From Brevibacterium ihuae (GTDB lineage: Bacteria; Actinomycetota; Actinomycetes; Actinomycetales; Brevibacteriaceae): a stretch of 64,000 bases of DNA. A model generated the notes under the pieces. That model was given only the letters and a program-made list of their open reading frames with translations. It was not told where the DNA came from and did not search any database. Below are positions 17,205-25,832 of the stretch, piece after piece. Numbering within the stretch: position 1 is the first letter of the stretch; each line of letters begins with the position of its first letter. The stretch spans positions 1,181,684 through 1,245,683 of the forward strand of contig NZ_FXWZ01000003.1 of assembly GCF_900184225.1 (NCBI RefSeq), given 5' to 3'. A program made the translations under genes and the position numbers.

Positions 17205-18115
17205 TCCGGGAGCCCGAGGTCGTCCACCACCGGCTGGCGTTCACCCCGCCCTTCGACAGCGCGGCGTTCGCGGGCTTCCTCCGGGCCCACGCGGTGCAGG
17301 GCGTGGATGCTCTCGCCGGGCGCACGTACTCCCGGAATCTGCGGACCGCTCACGGTCCGACGCCGCTCGAGATCGATCTGCCCGAGCCGGATGGCGGGGA
17401 GGTCGTCGTGCGGCTCGGCGGCGATCCTGCCGGCCACCCGGAAGCGCTCGAGCGGGTGCGCCGGTTCCTCGACCTCGACCAGGATCCCGCGGAGGTGCGT
17501 GCGGCGCTCGGGGACGATCCGCTCGTCGGGCCGCTCGTGCGCGCACGGCCGGGGCTGCGGGTGCCCGGGGCGTTCGACCCGTTCGAGACCGCGGTGTTCG
17601 CGATCCTTGGACAGCAGGTCTCCCTCGCGGCGGCCCGGACGCTCGACGCCCGCTTCCACGCCGCGCTCTCACCCGAGGGCGTGCGCTTCCCGGAGCCGCG
17701 CGCGGTCTCCGCGCTCGACCCCGGGGAGCTCGCCGGGATCCTGCGCGTCCCCGGCATGCGTGCGCGGGCGATCGTCGGTGCCGCCGAGGTCTTCGCGGGG
17801 ACCTGCGGCGACGCGGGCGCCGGCGACGAGGGTACCGATGGTGCGGGCGAGCGTTCGGCGCCGCTCCGCGCGCAGCTCCTCGCGGTCCCCGGGATCGGTC
17901 CCTGGACCGTCGACTACCTGCTGTTCCGGTGCACCGCGGACGCCGATGCCTACGTGCCGGGCGATCTCGTGCTCCGCAAGGCGCTCGCCGCTCGCACCGG
18001 CGAGGAGTCGACGGTGAGCGCTCGCACCGCGCAGGCGCTCGCCGAGCCGTGGCGACCGCACCGGGCGCGGGCGCTCATGCACCTGTGGACGGCAGCCGCC
18101 TACGACGCGCGCTGA
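17201..18115 (+). CDS. alkA: DNA-3-methyladenine glycosylase II (AlkA-like)
   Basis: A 304-aa protein of the HhH-GPD superfamily. FDPFETAVFAILGQQVSLAA (about 125-145) is the AlkA core, the helix-hairpin-helix is LLAVPGIGPWTVDYLLFRC (226-244), and the catalytic aspartate is in YVPGDLVLRK (Asp255). It excises alkylated purines in base excision repair. No N-terminal Ada methyltransferase domain is fused. A Gly/Asp/Glu-rich insert sits at about 203-218. It is translationally coupled to the GntR gene by ATGA. Confidence 0.87.
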   Translation: MIREPEVVHHRLAFTPPFDSAAFAGFLRAHAVQGVDALAGRTYSRNLRTAHGPTPLEIDLPEPDGGEVVVRLGGDPAGHPEALERVRRFLDLDQDPAEVRAALGDDPLVGPLVRARPGLRVPGAFDPFETAVFAILGQQVSLAAARTLDARFHAALSPEGVRFPEPRAVSALDPGELAGILRVPGMRARAIVGAAEVFAGTCGDAGAGDEGTDGAGERSAPLRAQLLAVPGIGPWTVDYLLFRCTADADAYVPGDLVLRKALAARTGEESTVSARTAQALAEPWRPHRARALMHLWTAAAYDAR

Positions 18116-18149
18116 CGCGCGGCGGTCGACGAGAGGTCCGGGCGCGGCC

Positions 18150-19142
18150 TCAGCGCTCGTCGCGGACGATCTCGATCGCGGCCGGCTTGGGCCAGCTGTC
18201 CGCCGTCGCGTAGGGCTCCCAGTCGTCGATGTCCTCGCTCATCCCGATCCAGTCGGGCTCGACCTCGACGGCGTCGAGGAAGCCGTCCTCGATCCGCAGG
18301 GAGACGAGCGTCGGGATCCCGTCCGCGTCGGCGAAGCGGCCGCGCACGGGATGGAGGTGCGAATGGGGGAGGATCCGCGGGCCGTCGTGCGGCACCTCGA
18401 CCCGGTAGTAGTTGTGGTCCCCGCTCATGAAGAAGCGGGCGGCGGCGAGCTGATCGCGCAGGCTCCGGGCGTTCGCGGACTCTCCGACGACGAGGAGTTC
18501 GAGCACCGCGCGCTGCGAGGGAGTGAGCTCGACCTCGATCTCCTCGTCGGGTCCGCCGGCGAAGCCGAACCCGGCGGTGCGGGCGTTGAGCTTCCGTTCG
18601 AGCGCAGTCATCACGGCGGTCGCGGCGACGGTGATTCCGGCCACGGCGACGCGGGGGTGCCGGATGCCGAGGCGGGCGAGCAGGTCATCGGCCCACCAGT
18701 TCGCGCCGATCCGAGCGTCGAAGAGGGCCGCGCTCAGCACGCCGCCGCCCAAGGCGATGCCGGTGGTGACGTTGCGAGCGGCGTAGGCATCGAGCTCCAC
18801 GCTCTCCTCCACCGGGCTCGACAGCCACAGCGTCGCGCCGGACAGCGCTCCGTAGGCCAGCCGATAGGCGACACGGCCGGGGCCGGGTGCGACGTCGTCG
18901 GGTCGCATGAGGGAGAGCACCGCGGTGAGTCCGAGGGCCGCGGCGTCGGCGGCCGTGAGCGACATGTCGACGGCACGGAGGTCGAGGGTGCCGTCCTCGG
19001 ACTCGGCGGAGTCGAACTCGAACTCCTCGACCTCGGCGGATCCGACGACCTCGTCGGACCTCGCGTCGTCGAGTCCGGGCCCGTCCACGGCGGTGCCGTC
19101 GAAGTCGGGGTCGCCGGCGGGGGTGGTGTTGATCTCACTCAT
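18150..19142 (-). CDS. Hypothetical protein, acidic N-terminus
   Basis: A 330-aa protein from ATG 19142, with CACAAT 6 nt upstream. Residues 1-55 are acidic and disordered. The middle has hydrophobic Ala/Gly-rich stretches (TAADAAALGLTAVLSLM, TGIALGGGVLSAALF, VAVAGITVAATAVMTAL) that could be weak membrane helices. The C-terminal part is soluble (FMSGDHNYYRVEVPHDGPRI, WIGMSEDIDDWEPYATADSW). I recognise no family. Coding bias is good and the position beside the aminotransferase is typical of a lone housekeeping gene. Confidence 0.65.
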   Translation of the reverse strand: MSEINTTPAGDPDFDGTAVDGPGLDDARSDEVVGSAEVEEFEFDSAESEDGTLDLRAVDMSLTAADAAALGLTAVLSLMRPDDVAPGPGRVAYRLAYGALSGATLWLSSPVEESVELDAYAARNVTTGIALGGGVLSAALFDARIGANWWADDLLARLGIRHPRVAVAGITVAATAVMTALERKLNARTAGFGFAGGPDEEIEVELTPSQRAVLELLVVGESANARSLRDQLAAARFFMSGDHNYYRVEVPHDGPRILPHSHLHPVRGRFADADGIPTLVSLRIEDGFLDAVEVEPDWIGMSEDIDDWEPYATADSWPKPAAIEIVRDER

Positions 19143-19148
19143 GGGCCC

Positions 19149-19154
19149 ATTGTG
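19149..19154 (-). promoter_or_regulatory. -10 element CACAAT
   Basis: Bottom strand, 6 nt before ATG 19142. Confidence 0.45.
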
Positions 19155-19248
19155 CCCAATCGGGCTGGGAGGCACGTCCAGCAGCGTCCCAGCCGCGTCC
19201 CAGGAGCGGCCGGGGTCGGATCGGCGCGGGCGTCGACCCTGCGGCTCC

Positions 19249-20481
19249 TCAGCTGCCGACCGCCGTCGCGATCTGCCGGTACCCGGAGAGGAACTCCTCG
19301 AGCCGGTCGAGGGCCTCGGCGAGCACCTCGACGCTCGGCAGGGTGACGAGTCGGAAGTGGTCCGGGGCCTTCCAGTTGAAGGCGGTGCCGTGGCTGACGA
19401 GGATCTTCTGCTCCCGCAGCAGATCGAGGGCGAACTGCTCGTCGTCGACGATCCCGAACTTCTCGGTGTCGAGCTTGGCGAAGAGGTAGAGCGCGCCGCG
19501 GGCGGGCGTGCAGCTCACTCCGTCGATCGCGTTGAGCCGTTCGGCCGACAGGCGCATCTGCGCACCGAGCCGGCCCTCGGGGAGGACGAGCTCCTCGATC
19601 GTCTGCCGCCCCCCGAGCGCGGCCTGGATCGCGTGCTGGGCCGGGACGTTGGCGCACATCCGCATGTTCGCGAGCAGCTTGATGCCCTCGATGTAGCTCT
19701 CGGCCTTCCAGTTCGGGCCGGTGATCGCGAGCCAGCCGGAGCGGTAGCCGGCGATCCGGTACGCCTTCGACAGCCCGGAGAACGTCAGGCACAGCACGTC
19801 CTCCCCGGTCAGGGTGGCCATGTTGACCATCTCCGCGCCGTCGTACGTGATCTTCTCGTAGATCTCGTCGGCGAACACGATGAGATCGTGCTCGCGGGCG
19901 ATGTCGACGATCCCGGTGAGCAGCTCGCGGGAGTACACCGCCCCGGTCGGATTGTTGGGGTTGATGACGACGATGCCGCGGGTCTGCGGGGTGATCTTCG
20001 ATCGGATGTCGTCGAGGTCGGGGTTCCAGGCGTCGTGCTCGTCGCACTCGTAGTGCACCGGGGTGCCGCCGGACAGTGCGACCGATGCGGTCCACAGCGG
20101 GTAGTCCGGTGTCGGCACGAGGATCTCGTCGCCGGGGTCGCACAGCGCCTGGAGCGAGAGCGTGATGAGCTCGCTCACCCCGTTGCCGAGGTAGACGTCG
20201 TCGGCGCCGAGATTGAAGATGCCCTTGGTCTCGTAGTACTGGACGACTGCGCGGCGGGCCGAGGGGATGCCGCGGGAGTCGCTGTAGCCCTGAGCCTCGG
20301 GCAGGTGCTTCATCATGTCGACGAGGATCGCGTCGGGCGCCTCGAAGCCGAAGGGAGCGGGGTTGCCGATGTTGAGCTTGAGGATCCGATGCCCCTCGGC
20401 CTCCATCCGGTCAGCCTCCTCGAGCACCGGTCCCCGGATGTCGTAGAGGACGTTGGACAGCTTGGCCGACTGCGTGAACAT
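19249..20481 (-). CDS. Alanine-type class I/II aminotransferase
   Basis: A 410-aa PLP enzyme. It contains LNIGNPAPFGFEAPD near residue 37, YLGNGVSELITLSLQAL, NPNNPTGAVYS, FADEIYEKI and the Schiff-base region SGLSKAYRIAGYRSGW. The opening and NIGNPAPFGF are typical of the AlaA/AlaT branch, which interconverts pyruvate and alanine with glutamate. Start ATG 20481 has AAAGGGCTCC just upstream. It is monocistronic. Confidence 0.87.
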   Translation of the reverse strand: MFTQSAKLSNVLYDIRGPVLEEADRMEAEGHRILKLNIGNPAPFGFEAPDAILVDMMKHLPEAQGYSDSRGIPSARRAVVQYYETKGIFNLGADDVYLGNGVSELITLSLQALCDPGDEILVPTPDYPLWTASVALSGGTPVHYECDEHDAWNPDLDDIRSKITPQTRGIVVINPNNPTGAVYSRELLTGIVDIAREHDLIVFADEIYEKITYDGAEMVNMATLTGEDVLCLTFSGLSKAYRIAGYRSGWLAITGPNWKAESYIEGIKLLANMRMCANVPAQHAIQAALGGRQTIEELVLPEGRLGAQMRLSAERLNAIDGVSCTPARGALYLFAKLDTEKFGIVDDEQFALDLLREQKILVSHGTAFNWKAPDHFRLVTLPSVEVLAEALDRLEEFLSGYRQIATAVGS

Positions 20482-20700
20482 GGAGCCCTTTCGTCAAGGT
20501 GCGTGCGGAACCCGACCGCGGTGCGCGCTCCCGTGTGCGGGCAGCGGCGCGGTCCAGGTGCCGGGGTGGGTGCTTGAGGTCCACGATACGCCTGTGCCCC
20601 CGGGAACACCGGGCGTCAGAAGGTTCCACCTGTCAGCCTTTCGGTGAGTGCCCCCTGTCCGCGACCCGGGCGTCGGCCCGCGGCGCCTCCTGTGCCGGAC

Positions 20701-20706
20701 TACTCT
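20701..20706 (+). promoter_or_regulatory. -10 element TACTCT
   Basis: Seven nt before GTG 20714. The intervening GGGAGG touches the start codon too closely to act as an SD. Confidence 0.45.
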
Positions 20707-20713
20707 GGGAGGC

Positions 20714-21610
20714 GTGAACTCGCCCTCCGTTCTCCTCCTCGTCTTCGACCTGCTCGGCGTCTTCGCCTTCGCGGTGTCGGGCAATCTGCTCGCCGCCCGG
20801 CGGAACTTCGACATCACCGGCGGGCTCATCCTCGGCGTCCTCGCCGGCCTGGGCGGCGGGATCATCCGCGACGTCATCCTCGTCGCCGTCCCGACGTCCC
20901 TGCGGGAGCCGATCTACCTCGTGCCCCCGGTGCTCGCCGCGGTCATGGTCTATCTGCTCGGCCACCGCGCCGAGCGGGCCCGGGTGCCGATCGTCGTGTT
21001 CGACGCGATCGGCCTGGCGCTGTTCTCCGTCACCGGATCGATCATCGCGGTCGCCGCCGGGATGAATCTGCCGACCGCGGTCATCCTCGGCGTCGTCACC
21101 GCCACCGGCGGCGGGCTGCTCCGCGACGTCGTCGCCAACGAGGTCCCCGCGATCTTCAGCGGCTCCGACATCTACGTCATCCCCGCATTCTTCGGAGCGC
21201 TCACCGCGGCGCTCGTCCGCTTCAACGAGCTGTGGAACGTGTGGACGGGAACCGCGATCGTCGTTCTCGTCTTCGTCTTCCGGATGGTCGCCTGGCGGCT
21301 CCAGTGGCGCGTCCCGGCGCCCATGCGCGGCTGGTCCTTCCGCGCCATCCACGCGCAGGCCCGGAAGCGCGGTTCAGCGTTCCGCCCGCTCTGGGTGCGC
21401 CGCGGACCGGCGCGGGTCTCGGGCAGCCATGCGGCGGGCACGCGCGCGCCGGACGAGGGTGCGGCGGAGTCGGATCCGGCGTCGGCGAGCGGCGCGTGGC
21501 CGGCGTCGGAGGGCGAGCCCGGCACGATGCCGGAGGAGACGCCCGGAGACGCGCCGAGGAGCGGGGAGGGTCCCGGCTCCCACCCGCCCGACGGGGGATC
21601 CGGGCGGTAG
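20714..21610 (+). CDS. TRIC-type cation channel family protein (UPF0126, YadS/YicG-like)
   Basis: A 298-aa membrane protein of two repeated three-helix UPF0126 domains (DLLGVFAFAVSGNLLAARR, GLGGGIIRDVIL; then DAIGLALFSVTGSIIAV, ATGGGLLRDVVANEVP). The GGGxxRD motif in each half is characteristic; prokaryotic TRIC homologues conduct K+ and other cations or glycine-like solutes. The last 90 residues are a disordered charged tail not found in short homologues. Start GTG 20714 is chosen from the leaderless promoter. Confidence 0.85.
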   Translation: MNSPSVLLLVFDLLGVFAFAVSGNLLAARRNFDITGGLILGVLAGLGGGIIRDVILVAVPTSLREPIYLVPPVLAAVMVYLLGHRAERARVPIVVFDAIGLALFSVTGSIIAVAAGMNLPTAVILGVVTATGGGLLRDVVANEVPAIFSGSDIYVIPAFFGALTAALVRFNELWNVWTGTAIVVLVFVFRMVAWRLQWRVPAPMRGWSFRAIHAQARKRGSAFRPLWVRRGPARVSGSHAAGTRAPDEGAAESDPASASGAWPASEGEPGTMPEETPGDAPRSGEGPGSHPPDGGSGR

Positions 21611-21613
21611 GCT
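21608..21613 (+). promoter_or_regulatory. -10 element TAGGCT
   Basis: Seven nt before ATG 21621. It overlaps the stop of the upstream channel gene. Confidence 0.5.
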
Positions 21614-21620
21614 GGGCGGT

Positions 21621-22685
21621 ATGACGCGCCCGCTGAGTTCGCTCGAGCCCGAGGAGATCACCGGGCTGTGCGCGGCGCACTTCGGCGTCGACGTCGAGTT
21701 CGAGGAGTTCCTCCCCGGCATCGTCGCGATCAACGTCCTGCTGAGAACGCAGACCGGCCGGTTCGTCCTCAAGGCCGAGCGGCCGTCGCCGACGATGACC
21801 CCCGAGCACTTCGACTGGGTGTGCCGCACCCAGGAGCGGGCGCGCACCGCGGGTCTCCCCGTCGCCGCGCAGGTGCCGGCCCGCACCCCGTTCACCGACC
21901 CGTCCACCGGGGAGTCCTCCGGAGCGCTCGCCCTCGTCGACATCGACGGCTCACCGGTGATGGTCCGGCTCCACGCCTTCCTCTCCGGACGCGACGCCGC
22001 GGCCGCGGAACCGGGCGCCGGCTATCCCGCCCGGGCCGGTGCGGTCGCCGCCCGCATGGTGACCGCGCTCGCCGATGCCCCCGCCGAGCCCGCGCCGGTG
22101 CTCCACCCCTGGTCATTCACCGCGAGCGGGGCCAACGTCGTGTTCGCCGTCGACCGCATCAACGCGCTCGAGGCCGCCGGCCGGGTGCCCGAGGAGTTCG
22201 GCACGCAGCTGTCCGCCGACCTCGCGCTCGTCCGCGCCCACGCACAGGAGTTCGAGCGCGCGGTGCGACCCCGCTTCGCCGAGCTCCCGCACCAGGTCGT
22301 CCACCAGGACCTCAACGATCACAACATCCTGTTCGACGCCGGTCGGATCTCCGGCGTCATCGACTTCAACGACGCGGCCACCGCCCCGCGGATCGCCGAG
22401 CTCGCGATCGCCGCCGCCGCGTGCATGATCGGCCGCGATGAGCCCACCGCGGCCCTGTGGTCCGCGCACGCGGCGTACGAGGAGGAGGCCGCCGGCACCT
22501 CGGCGTCGCTCACCGCGGCCGAGTCCGCGCTCCTCGAGCACGCCGCGATCACCCGGCTCGCGCTCGTCGCCTGCACGTGGACCGCCCGCGCCATCACCGC
22601 CCCGCCCGACCATCCGAACCAGGCGACCGGCCGGGAGCGGATGGCGAGCACCTGGCCGGTGCTCCGCGAGCTGCTCGGCCGCTGA
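21621..22685 (+). CDS. Aminoglycoside phosphotransferase/hydroxylysine kinase-like protein
   Basis: A 354-aa APH/choline-kinase fold protein. The N-lobe has NVLLRTQTGRFVLKAERPSP (ATP-binding lysine) and the catalytic Brenner motif is VVHQDLNDHNILF with GVIDFNDAATAP as the Mg-binding DFG equivalent. The N-terminal layout resembles homoserine kinase II and 5-hydroxylysine kinase more than resistance enzymes, so a small amino-alcohol substrate is likely. No resistance role should be inferred. It is followed 30 nt later by the Rieske gene on the same strand. Confidence 0.8.
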   Translation: MTRPLSSLEPEEITGLCAAHFGVDVEFEEFLPGIVAINVLLRTQTGRFVLKAERPSPTMTPEHFDWVCRTQERARTAGLPVAAQVPARTPFTDPSTGESSGALALVDIDGSPVMVRLHAFLSGRDAAAAEPGAGYPARAGAVAARMVTALADAPAEPAPVLHPWSFTASGANVVFAVDRINALEAAGRVPEEFGTQLSADLALVRAHAQEFERAVRPRFAELPHQVVHQDLNDHNILFDAGRISGVIDFNDAATAPRIAELAIAAAACMIGRDEPTAALWSAHAAYEEEAAGTSASLTAAESALLEHAAITRLALVACTWTARAITAPPDHPNQATGRERMASTWPVLRELLGR

Positions 22686-22715
22686 CACCCGACCCGCCAT
22701 CGATCAGGAGGAACC

Positions 22716-23123
22716 ATGATCCAGCGCCCCACCCGTCGTCGCGTCATCCAGGCGGCCGCCGTCACCGGCGGTCTCGCCGGAGTCGGACTCACGAGCGCCT
22801 GCGCGAGCGAGGACGAGGGCGGCGCGTCGGGACCGACGCTCACCGTCGCCGCGTCCGAGGTCCCCGTGGGCTCCGGCCTCGTGCTCGACAACACCTACGC
22901 CGTCGTGCAGCCGACCGAGGGGGAGTTCCGCGCCTTCACCGCGATCTGCCCGCACCAGGGGTGCGCGGTGCGCGAGATCACCGAGACCGAGATCATCTGC
23001 CCGTGCCACTCCTCGCGGTTCTCCACCACCGACGGCACCGCGATGTCCGGGCCCGCCGACGCACCGCTCGCCCCGGCGCAGGTCACCGAGGCCGACGGCC
23101 AGCTCACCATCGGCCCCGCCTGA
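22716..23123 (+). CDS. Tat-exported Rieske [2Fe-2S] lipoprotein
   Basis: A 135-aa protein with a strong SD (AGGAGG, 4 nt spacing). The N-terminus RPTRRRVIQAAAVTGG has a Tat-type twin-arginine, followed by a lipobox ending in TSAC, so it is exported folded and lipid-anchored. The Rieske cluster ligands are CPHQGC and CPCHSSRF. This is the stand-alone actinobacterial Rieske type, not a bc1 subunit. It probably transfers electrons at the outer membrane face; the partner is unknown. Confidence 0.87.
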   Translation: MIQRPTRRRVIQAAAVTGGLAGVGLTSACASEDEGGASGPTLTVAASEVPVGSGLVLDNTYAVVQPTEGEFRAFTAICPHQGCAVREITETEIICPCHSSRFSTTDGTAMSGPADAPLAPAQVTEADGQLTIGPA

Positions 23124-23225
23124 CGCGGGGGCGCTCGCCCGCCTGGCCGTTGCTCACCTCGGCGCAGCGAGAGGTCCCGGAGCCGCGCGGCCGCCCTGCG
23201 ATGCCGTGCGAGGAGGTCGCCGACC

Positions 23226-23705
23226 TCACTCGCGGTGCGGTCCTCCGGCGGGCGACGACACCGCAGTGAGCGGTGTCCTGTGCCGGGCCACGCGGTGGGC
23301 CTCTGCGCACGGCGCGAGCGTGAGTCCGCGCCGGGCCAGATCCTCCGGGGTGTCGATGTCGATGCCGCGCACCGAGGGCCCGCAGTCGACCCGGATGAGG
23401 TCGCCGCGGGTGGCCGCGCGGGTGAACAGCGCGCGCGGCCCGGAGCCCCCGTGGGACAGGTCGAGGGCAGCAGGGACATGGGCGTTGCCGAGCAGCACCG
23501 GATGGCCGGGCCGCCCGCCCCAGAACACCCGGCCGAGCGCGGATTCATGTGCCCGGGCGAGGAGTCGGGCATGGGCCGCGGTCGGCACGTCGACGAGGTC
23601 GACGAGGGTGAGGAGGACCGCGGTCGGATCATCGGACTGTGCGGCGAGGAGCCCGGCGCGGATCGAGGCGCCCATCCCGGACTCCCAGTCCGCAGCGACG
23701 AGTTT
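23226..23705 (-). pseudogene. 5'-truncated MobA-like nucleotidyltransferase remnant
   Basis: From about 23705 down to the stop at 23226 the frame reads KLVAADWESGMGASIRAGLL, then LVDLVDVP, GRPGHPVLLG and GIDIDTPEDL. These are the middle and C-terminal motifs of MobA/MocA-like NTP transferases (NTP_transf_3). The N-terminal third with the GGxGxRxG nucleotide loop is absent: an in-frame TGA occurs 9 codons before the homology starts, and the sequence there is already the 5' region of the TRAP binding protein gene. The homology break lies near 23700. A shorter product from ATG 23675 could be made but would lack the nucleotide site. Confidence 0.75.
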
Positions 23706-23717
23706 CGAAGGAGAAAC

Positions 23718-24995
23718 ATGGACCTCAGGAAGTCACGATTCCCCCTCAGCATCCTCGCGATCCCGGCGGCCGCGGCTGTCCTCGCCGGCTGCGGCGGCTC
23801 CGTCGGTTCGGGCGGCGGCGCGGATGCCGGATCCGGTTTCGCATTCGGCGCGGCACAGGACGAGGTCGACGCCGCGATCGCCGATCTCGAACCCGTCACC
23901 CTGACCTTCCAGCCCTATGCGGCGTCACCGGAATCGCCCGCGGCCGCCGGGGCCCACGCCTTCATGGAGGCCGTGGAGACCCGTTCGGGCGGGAAGATCG
24001 AGTTCGACGTCGCCTGGGGCCAGTCGATCGCCTCGTACCCCGAGGTCGACGACGCGCTCGCCGACGGCCGCCTCGACATCGCCTACAGCGTGCCGATCTA
24101 CTTCCCGGCCGAGTACCCGATGACCGACGCCTACAACAAGGTCAGCCACTACTCGATGGCCTCGCCGATGATCGGCGAGGCGATCTCCCACGCGATGATG
24201 ACCGAAGCGGGGTGGAACGATCCCGCGGTCATCGAGCAGTACACCGACAAGGGGCTCGTGCCGCTCAATCCGCTCGTGTCCTCGGGCAACTACTGGCTCG
24301 CCTGCAACTCCGAGGGCACCGCGCCCGAGGACTGGCAGGGCCGGCAGATCCGGATCGGCGGCTCCGCCCAGACCCCGGTGTCGGAGGCGATCGGCGCCTC
24401 CCCGGTGTCGATGGAGTACGGCGAGGCGTTCGAGGCGCTGCAGCGCGGAACGGTCGACTGCACCTTCGTCCAGGGCCAGGTCGCCGGATCGACCGGTCTC
24501 ATGGAGGCCGCGCCCCACGGCTCGACCTTCGCCGATTCGCGGATCACCGGCGGCGTCACCGCCGGGCAGGTCGCCGGTTCGGGCTTCGAGCAGCTCCCGG
24601 TCGCCTACCAGCAGATCATCTTCGACGCCGTCGCGATCGACTACTTCCACGGGCAGATCCTCAACGTCGTCGAGGGCAGCGCCGCCGCCGTGGCCGACGC
24701 CAAGGAGGCCGGAGGCGGTCTCACCGACATCGACCCCGAGGTCGAGGAGACGATCTCGCGGACCCAGGAGGAGAACGTCGATGCGGTGATCGAGGACGGA
24801 CTGCTCCCGGAGGACATCCGCGATCAGCTCGAGACGTCCGCGGAGAAGTGGACCGGCATCGTCGACGAGCTCGGCTACGAGGACGGCGGCGACCTCGCCG
24901 ACCTCGACGAGTGGTACGAGCCCGGCAGCGTCGACTTCCGGCCGCTCGCCGAACGCCTGTTCGAGGAGGCGGCCGCCGCGCACCGGCCGGAATGA
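23718..24995 (+). CDS. TRAP-transporter DctP-like solute-binding lipoprotein
   Basis: A 425-aa protein. MDLRKSRFPLSILAIPAAAA leads to the lipobox VLAGC (Cys25), then a Gly/Ser linker and a DctP-type binding domain (LTFQPYAASPESPAAAGAHA, GRLDIAYSVPIYFPAEYPMT, MEYGEAFEALQRGTVDCTF). AAGGAG lies 6 nt before ATG 23718. DctP proteins deliver acids to a DctQM permease, but no permease gene is adjacent, so it is an orphan here. It begins at the point where the convergent MobA-like frame loses homology. Confidence 0.83.
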   Translation: MDLRKSRFPLSILAIPAAAAVLAGCGGSVGSGGGADAGSGFAFGAAQDEVDAAIADLEPVTLTFQPYAASPESPAAAGAHAFMEAVETRSGGKIEFDVAWGQSIASYPEVDDALADGRLDIAYSVPIYFPAEYPMTDAYNKVSHYSMASPMIGEAISHAMMTEAGWNDPAVIEQYTDKGLVPLNPLVSSGNYWLACNSEGTAPEDWQGRQIRIGGSAQTPVSEAIGASPVSMEYGEAFEALQRGTVDCTFVQGQVAGSTGLMEAAPHGSTFADSRITGGVTAGQVAGSGFEQLPVAYQQIIFDAVAIDYFHGQILNVVEGSAAAVADAKEAGGGLTDIDPEVEETISRTQEENVDAVIEDGLLPEDIRDQLETSAEKWTGIVDELGYEDGGDLADLDEWYEPGSVDFRPLAERLFEEAAAAHRPE

Positions 24996-25052
24996 GCGCG
25001 ATCCCCGGCGGGGCGTGCTTGACGGAACGCGGGGGGAGCGGATGATCGAAGG

Positions 25053-25832
25053 ATGATGAGATCAGCTGCGGCCCCGATGCCGCGGGGCGAGGACCGCCCT
25101 GCGGCACCGTCCGTTCCCGCGTCGGCCGAACCCGCCCCTGCGGCAGATCCGGCGCCCGCGTCCGAACCCCTCACGGCCAAGGGCCGCCGCACGCGGGAGC
25201 GGATCCTCCGCGCCGCGCGGGAGGAGTTCGGGGCCCGCGGCTACGCGAATGTGCGCATCTCGGACATCTCCGCCGCCGCCGGGATCTCGCACGGGGCGTT
25301 CTACCGCTATTTCCCCGATCGCCGCCGGCTCATGCTCGAGCTGCTCGAGACCATGGCGGGCGAGGTCTACGGCTACGTCCGCGCACCCTGGGACGAGCAG
25401 GACCCCGCGTCCTCGGTGCGGGCGACGACGCTGCGGTACTTCGAGTACTACCGGACCCACCACGCCTTCTTCGGCCTCGTCATGGAGCTCAGCCCCACCG
25501 ATCCCGAGGTCGCGGCGATCGGGGCGAGCGCCCGCGAGCGGTTCTACGCACGCATCACCGCATCCCTCGAGCGCGGCGCCGCGGCCGGCGTCGTCCGCAG
25601 CGACGTCGACCTGCGCACCGCGGCGGAGATGCTCGGATCGATGACCGAGTTCTACGCGTTCCAGCGCTTCATGCCGGTCCCGAGCGCGGTCTCCGACATC
25701 GAGCTCGAGGTCGCGGCCGGAACGGTCGCCGACATCTGGATGACCGGGGTGGGGGTCGACGACGATCCCGTTACGCGTCGTCGCCCACCGGGCCGTTCGT
25801 CACGGCCTTCTCCGCGCCGCACCGGTCGATGA
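25053..25832 (+). CDS. TetR-family transcriptional regulator
   Basis: A 259-aa protein. A 45-residue Ala/Pro-rich extension precedes the helix-turn-helix (RERILRAAREEFGARGYANV, ISDISAAAGISHGAFYRYFP), then an all-helical ligand domain. The C-terminal 30 residues (Arg/Pro-rich) overlap the end of the convergent phosphoesterase by 62 bp and are outside the domain. There are two tandem ATGs at 25053 and 25056; the second has better spacing from GAAGG. The gene follows the TRAP protein by 57 nt and could regulate it. Confidence 0.83.
   Translation: MMRSAAAPMPRGEDRPAAPSVPASAEPAPAADPAPASEPLTAKGRRTRERILRAAREEFGARGYANVRISDISAAAGISHGAFYRYFPDRRRLMLELLETMAGEVYGYVRAPWDEQDPASSVRATTLRYFEYYRTHHAFFGLVMELSPTDPEVAAIGASARERFYARITASLERGAAAGVVRSDVDLRTAAEMLGSMTEFYAFQRFMPVPSAVSDIELEVAAGTVADIWMTGVGVDDDPVTRRRPPGRSSRPSPRRTGR

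Noticed and set aside
21621..22685. Aminoglycoside resistance kinase
   Set aside because: The fold is shared, but the N-terminal half resembles homoserine or hydroxylysine kinases and there is no resistance context.
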